Shown piece after piece: positions 60,398 through 64,000 of a DNA stretch of 64,000 nucleotides. Below the pieces are notes generated by a model that saw only the letters and a list, made by a program, of their open reading frames with translations, made no database searches and had not been told where the DNA came from. Position 1 is the first letter of the stretch; every line of letters begins with the position of its first letter. The DNA comes from Methylobacterium sp. 10. GTDB taxonomy: Bacteria > Pseudomonadota > Alphaproteobacteria > Rhizobiales > Beijerinckiaceae. The DNA is taken from the NCBI RefSeq assembly GCF_000519085.1, contig NZ_KI912577.1:4148035-4212034 (forward strand), written 5' to 3'. The translations under genes and the position numbers were made by a program.

Positions 60398-61734
60398 TGG
60401 CGTCGACCATGGGCTGGATCGCCATCGTCCGCCTCGGCCTCGTGCAGACGGCGCTCGGCGCCGTGGTCGTCCTCATGACCTCGACCCTCAACCGGATCAT
60501 GGTGGTGGAACTCGCTCTGCCGGCGATGATTCCCGGCGCCCTCGTGACCCTCCATTACGCCGTGCAGGTCCTGCGCCCGCGCTGGGGCTACGGCTCGGAT
60601 GTGGGCGGGCGGCGCACACCCTGGATCGTCGGCGGCATGGCCGCGCTCTGCCTCGGCGGCTTCGGCGCGGCGGCGGCCACCGCCCTCATGGAAACCCATC
60701 TCTCCGCCGGCATCGCCCTCGCGATCCTGTCCTTCCTCACCGTGGGCATGGGGGCGGGTGCTGCGGGCACCTCCCTCCTCGTGCTCCTGGCGGGCGGCGT
60801 CGAGGCACGCCGCCGGGGGGCTGCGGCCACCATCGTCTGGGTGATGATGATCGCGGGCTTCGCCATCACCGCGCCGATCGCCGGACATTTCCTCGATCCG
60901 TTCTCCGGCGCCCGGCTGGTGGCCGTGTCGGGGACGGTCTCGCTCCTCGCCTTCCTCCTGGCCGTGCTCGCGGTCAGCGGCATCGAGCCGGAGCGGGCGC
61001 CTTCTGGCCATGCGGAGGGCGCCCCGAAGCGGCCGTTCCGCGAGGTGCTGGCTCGGGTCTGGTCCGAGCCGGCCTCGCGCCGCTTCACCGTCTTCATCTT
61101 CGTGGCGATGCTGGCCTACAGCGCGCAGGAGCTCATCCTCGAACCCTTCGCCGGCCTCGTCTTCGCGATGACGCCCGGCGTCACCACCAAGCTTTCGGGC
61201 CTGCAGCATGGCGGCGTGCTCGCCGGCATGCTCACGGTGGCCGGCCTCACCATGGGGATCGGCGGCCCGTATCTCGGTTCGCTGAAGTTGTGGACCGCCA
61301 CCGGTTGCGCCGGTTCGGCCCTGGCGCTGGCGGCGATCGCCGGCGGCGGACTCGTCGGGCCGGACTTCCCCCTGCGCGTCGCGGTCTTCGCCCTCGGCCT
61401 GTTCAACGGCATGTTCGCCGTGGCCGCCATCGGCTCGATGATGGGCCTGGCGGGGGCCGGCGGCGAGGCCGAGCGCGGCACCCGGATGGGGGTCTGGGGC
61501 GCGGCCCAGGGCGTCGCCTTCGGGGCTGGCGGCTTCCTCGGCACCATGGCAGTGGACCTCGCCCGCCTCGTCAGCCCCGAGCCGGTCCATGCCTATGCCG
61601 CTGTGTTCCTGGCCGAGGCGGCCCTGTTCCTCGTGGGAGCCCTCCTCGCTCTCAGGATCGAGCACGCGAGCGCCACGCTGCTGCGCCGTGCTGTCCGCCC
61701 GCGACGGCCCGTGCTTCAACCCCGTTATCGCTGA
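60397..61734 (+). CDS. PucC-family MFS protein of the bch cluster (BCH transporter)
   Basis: Membrane protein of 445 residues with about 12 helices, of the PucC/LhaA group often annotated as the 44.5-kDa bacteriochlorophyll synthase chain (ORF428 type). Family-like segments are RLGLVQTALGAVVVLMTSTL and AYSAQELILEPFAGLVFAM. It sits in the usual bchG-MFS-bchP order and probably moves or hands over bacteriochlorophyll rather than synthesising it. Confidence 0.9.
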   Translation: MASTMGWIAIVRLGLVQTALGAVVVLMTSTLNRIMVVELALPAMIPGALVTLHYAVQVLRPRWGYGSDVGGRRTPWIVGGMAALCLGGFGAAAATALMETHLSAGIALAILSFLTVGMGAGAAGTSLLVLLAGGVEARRRGAAATIVWVMMIAGFAITAPIAGHFLDPFSGARLVAVSGTVSLLAFLLAVLAVSGIEPERAPSGHAEGAPKRPFREVLARVWSEPASRRFTVFIFVAMLAYSAQELILEPFAGLVFAMTPGVTTKLSGLQHGGVLAGMLTVAGLTMGIGGPYLGSLKLWTATGCAGSALALAAIAGGGLVGPDFPLRVAVFALGLFNGMFAVAAIGSMMGLAGAGGEAERGTRMGVWGAAQGVAFGAGGFLGTMAVDLARLVSPEPVHAYAAVFLAEAALFLVGALLALRIEHASATLLRRAVRPRRPVLQPRYR

Positions 61735-61744
61735 GGTAAGTCCC

Positions 61745-62929
61745 ATGCCGGAGCCGGAGACCTTCGACGTCGTGGTGGTAGGGGGCGGCCCGGCCGGGGC
61801 CACCGCCGCCACCGATCTCGCCCGGATGGGGCGCCGCGTCCTGCTCCTCGACAAGCCGGGCCGGATCAAGCCCTGCGGCGGCGCGATACCCCCGCGCCTG
61901 ATCCGCGACTTCGCGATTCCCGACCATCTGCTCGTCGCCCGCGTGCGCTCGGCGCGGATGGTCTCGCCCAAGGACAAGCGGGTGGACATGCCAATCGGCG
62001 ACGGTTTCGTCGGCATGGTCGACCGCGAGCATTTCGACCCCTGGCTGCGCGACCGCGCGGCCCTGGCCGGAGCCGACCATCGCCCCGGCAGCTTCACCCG
62101 CATCGTCCGCGACGATGACGGCGGGGCGGTGGTGCATTACCGCGCCGGCGACGCGGAGTACCGGGTCCGGACGCGCCTCGTCATCGGCGCGGACGGCGCG
62201 AGTTCCGTGGTCGGGCGGGCCGAGATTCCCGGCCACGCGGCGATGAAACAGGTCTTCGCCTATCATGAGATCGTTCGGCGGCCGTCGGATGGGAGCGGCG
62301 ACGTCGAGGGGACGCGCTGCGACGTCTACTACCAGGGCAAGCTCTCGCCGGATTTCTACGCCTGGGTCTTCCCCCACGGCGACACGATCAGCATCGGCAC
62401 CGGCAGCGCCCGCAAGGGCTTTTCCCTGCGTGGGGCGATCCGCTCCCTGCGCGCCTCCACTGGCCTCGATGCCGGGGAGACCCTGCGCCGCGAAGGCGCG
62501 CCGCTGCCGCTGAAACCCCTGAGGCGCTGGGACAATGGCCGCGACGTGCTCCTCACCGGCGACGCCGCCGGCATCGTCGCCCCGGCCTCGGGCGAGGGCA
62601 TCTACTATGCCATGCTCGGCGGTCGGCTGGCGGCGGAGGCGGCCGACACCTTCCTCGCCACCGGCAAGGCCGCCTCCCTGGCCCTTGCCCGGCGCCGTTT
62701 CATGCGCCTGCACGGCCGGGTCTTCCTGATCCTGCGGATGATGCAGTGGGTCTGGTACCGCAACGATGCCCTGCGCGAGCGTTTCGTCTCGATCTGCAAG
62801 GACAAGGACGTCCAGCAGCTCACCTGGGATTCCTACATGAACAAGGAGCTGGTCCGGGCAAAGCCCGCCGCCCATGTGCGGATCTTCTTCAAGGATCTGG
62901 CGCACCTGTTCCGTTGGGTCTCCCCGTGA
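61745..62929 (+). CDS. bchP: Geranylgeranyl reductase
   Basis: FAD/NADPH enzyme that reduces the geranylgeranyl tail of bacteriochlorophyll to phytyl. The 394-residue protein begins with a dinucleotide-binding motif (VVVVGGGPAGATAATDLARM), then IKPCGGAIPPRLIRDF, typical of BchP, and a second FAD motif LLTGDAAGIVAPASGEGIYY. It starts 10 bases after the MFS gene; the stop overlaps the tspO start (GTGA). Confidence 0.97.
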   Translation: MPEPETFDVVVVGGGPAGATAATDLARMGRRVLLLDKPGRIKPCGGAIPPRLIRDFAIPDHLLVARVRSARMVSPKDKRVDMPIGDGFVGMVDREHFDPWLRDRAALAGADHRPGSFTRIVRDDDGGAVVHYRAGDAEYRVRTRLVIGADGASSVVGRAEIPGHAAMKQVFAYHEIVRRPSDGSGDVEGTRCDVYYQGKLSPDFYAWVFPHGDTISIGTGSARKGFSLRGAIRSLRASTGLDAGETLRREGAPLPLKPLRRWDNGRDVLLTGDAAGIVAPASGEGIYYAMLGGRLAAEAADTFLATGKAASLALARRRFMRLHGRVFLILRMMQWVWYRNDALRERFVSICKDKDVQQLTWDSYMNKELVRAKPAAHVRIFFKDLAHLFRWVSP

Positions 62930-63447
62930 TCGCCGGGTTCGAGACCGGCCCGGTGGTGGTCGCGGCGGGGGCGGCCCTCGTCACCGCCCTGGCCGGCGGG
63001 CTCCTGACGACGACCGGCCCTTGGTATCAATCCCTGCGACGTCCGTCCTGGAAGCCGCCGGACTGGGCCTTCGGCCCGGTGTGGACCACGATCTTCACCC
63101 TCACGGCGATCTCCGCCGTGATCGCCTGGCACGCGGATGCCGGAACCTCGGCGCGCGGCGCATTGCTGGCCGCCTACGGCGTCAACCTCGTCCTCAACAT
63201 CGCCTGGAGCGGCATCTTCTTCCGCCTGCGCCGTCCGGACTGGGCCTATCTCGAGGTGATAGCCCTATGGCTCTCCATCGTGGCGCTGATCGCGGTGACG
63301 GCCCAGGTCTCGGGGATCGCGGCGCTCCTGCTCGCGCCCTACCTCGCCTGGGTCAGCGTGGCGACGCTGCTCAACCGGGCGATCGTGCGGCTGAACGGGC
63401 CGTTCGGTGAGGCCCGCCCCGCTCGCAGTATCGGGAGCCGGGCATGA
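62926..63447 (+). CDS. tspO: TspO/MBR family protein
   Basis: Five-helix outer- or inner-membrane protein (173 residues) that binds tetrapyrroles. Family features are YQSLRRPSWKPPDWAFGPVW and NIAWSGIFFRLRRPDWAYLE with many Trp. In Rhodobacter TspO limits tetrapyrrole accumulation and influences photosynthesis gene expression in oxygen. The GTG at 62926 overlaps the bchP stop, so it is co-translated with pigment enzymes. Confidence 0.92.
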   Translation: MIAGFETGPVVVAAGAALVTALAGGLLTTTGPWYQSLRRPSWKPPDWAFGPVWTTIFTLTAISAVIAWHADAGTSARGALLAAYGVNLVLNIAWSGIFFRLRRPDWAYLEVIALWLSIVALIAVTAQVSGIAALLLAPYLAWVSVATLLNRAIVRLNGPFGEARPARSIGSRA

Positions 63448-63803
63448 TTCCGGATGGGGCGACCATGGCGGCCTTGTTCGCCTCCGGGCGGATCATCGAC
63501 GTGATCCTCGGTCTCGTGGCCCTGGAGGCCGCCGCCCTCGTGGCATGGCGTCTTCATGGTGGAGATCGCCCGCTCCTTCCGCCCCTTTTCTGCAACCTCG
63601 CCTCGGGCGCGGCGCTGATGCTGGCGGTCCGCGCCGCGCTGATCGGCTCGGATTGGACGGTGGTGGCGCTCTGCCTTTTCGCCTCGCTGATGGCGCATCT
63701 AGGGGAGGTCGCGTGGCGCTTGTTCGGGGGGTCGCGTGGCGCATCCGATCCGGCCATGCCCGACCTTCGCCAACCGGGCAGACCGGTCACGAAGCGTGCC
63801 TGA
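63444..63803 (+). CDS. Small hypothetical membrane protein after tspO
   Basis: A 119-residue protein with three hydrophobic helices (about residues 15-36, 45-64 and 69-90) and a polar tail. I recognise no family motif. It overlaps tspO by four bases, so it is probably the last gene of the bchG-MFS-bchP-tspO operon and may have a linked role. Confidence 0.7.
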   Translation: MIPDGATMAALFASGRIIDVILGLVALEAAALVAWRLHGGDRPLLPPLFCNLASGAALMLAVRAALIGSDWTVVALCLFASLMAHLGEVAWRLFGGSRGASDPAMPDLRQPGRPVTKRA

Positions 63804-63849
63804 ACGACAGCTGTCCCATCTTGGGTTTCATGAGTGGAGAACCGGCTTC

Positions 63850-64000
63850 ATGCGTCGCATATCTGCCCTCCTGCTCGGTTCGGCCGGTCTCATCGCCGCC
63901 GCGACCGGTATCTCCTCCCAAGCCTCGGCCCAAGATGCGGAACAGATCAAGCGGGGGGAATACTTGGCGACGGCGGGCGATTGCGTCGCCTGCCATTCCG
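63850..64000 (+). CDS. c-type cytochrome, 3' end outside window
   Basis: The ATG at 63850 starts a protein with a signal peptide (LLLGSAGLIAAATGISSQAS) and a first haem motif in GEYLATAGDCVACHS at the window edge. This motif is typical of cytochrome subunits of membrane dehydrogenases, but also of other cytochromes c. Only about 50 codons are visible, so neither haem number nor partner can be given. Confidence 0.8.
   Translation, partial: MRRISALLLGSAGLIAAATGISSQASAQDAEQIKRGEYLATAGDCVACHS

Overview
This GC-rich window carries an almost complete alphaproteobacterial photosynthesis gene cluster (PGC), with two accessory inserts and a non-photosynthetic left flank. Type II reaction centre and LH1 genes, a full set of bacteriochlorophyll a genes, the O2-dependent ring cyclase acsF (no bchE seen), spirilloxanthin-type crt genes (crtBCDEFI, no crtA seen) and a PpaA/PpsR regulator pair suggest an aerobic anoxygenic phototroph. 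Gene order and base composition fit a Methylobacterium-like member of the Hyphomicrobiales; the genus is an inference.

Layout. 1-9.8 kb: 5'-truncated TonB-dependent receptor, NhaA antiporter, di-haem peroxidase, a small membrane protein, a DoxX-like membrane protein, a cupredoxin and a PAS-GGDEF-EAL protein. 10.1-21.8 kb (minus strand): crtE-crtF-bchCXYZ-pufQBALMC superoperon, ending in a hairpin terminator. 21.9-24.3 kb (plus): crtD-crtC, divergent from crtE. 24.6-29.1 kb: arsenic-resistance island (arsR-arsC-arsB and divergent arsH), then a HxlR regulator and an NmrA-like reductase. 29.2-32 kb (minus): crtI-crtB and a small membrane ORF. 32.3-36.4 kb: AraC-type regulator and a 937-aa RTX protein with AT-richer DNA. 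36.7-40.5 kb (minus): bchI-bchD-bchO. 40.8-56.7 kb (minus): bchF-bchN-bchB-bchH-bchL-bchM-lhaA-puhA-puhB-puhC-ORF99-acsF-puhE-hemA, mostly joined by 4-nt start/stop overlaps. 57-63.8 kb (plus): ppaA-ppsR, then bchG, a PucC-like MFS gene, bchP, tspO and a small membrane protein. The window ends in the start of a c-type cytochrome.

How it works together. HemA makes 5-aminolevulinate. BchIDH (with BchO) insert Mg; BchM, AcsF and BchLNB build chlorophyllide; BchXYZ, BchF and BchC make bacteriochlorophyllide; BchG and BchP add and reduce the tail. CrtE, B, I, C, D and F make carotenoids. PuhABCE, PufQ and LhaA support assembly of the PufBALMC-PuhA complex. TGT-N12-ACA boxes, the PpsR/CrtJ consensus, lie before bchC, crtE/crtD, crtI, bchG and (near-match) bchF, so the local PpsR probably controls much of the cluster.

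The most unusual feature is a set of palindromic intergenic repeats (three types, at least eight places). Several have entered genes: one forms an in-frame insert of about 69 residues in the linker of BchB, another forms the C-terminus of PuhE, a fragment forms the end of BchM, and one lies between pufA and pufL, where phototrophs often use an mRNA hairpin to set antenna:reaction-centre ratio. No tRNA, rRNA, CRISPR array or insertion sequence was seen.
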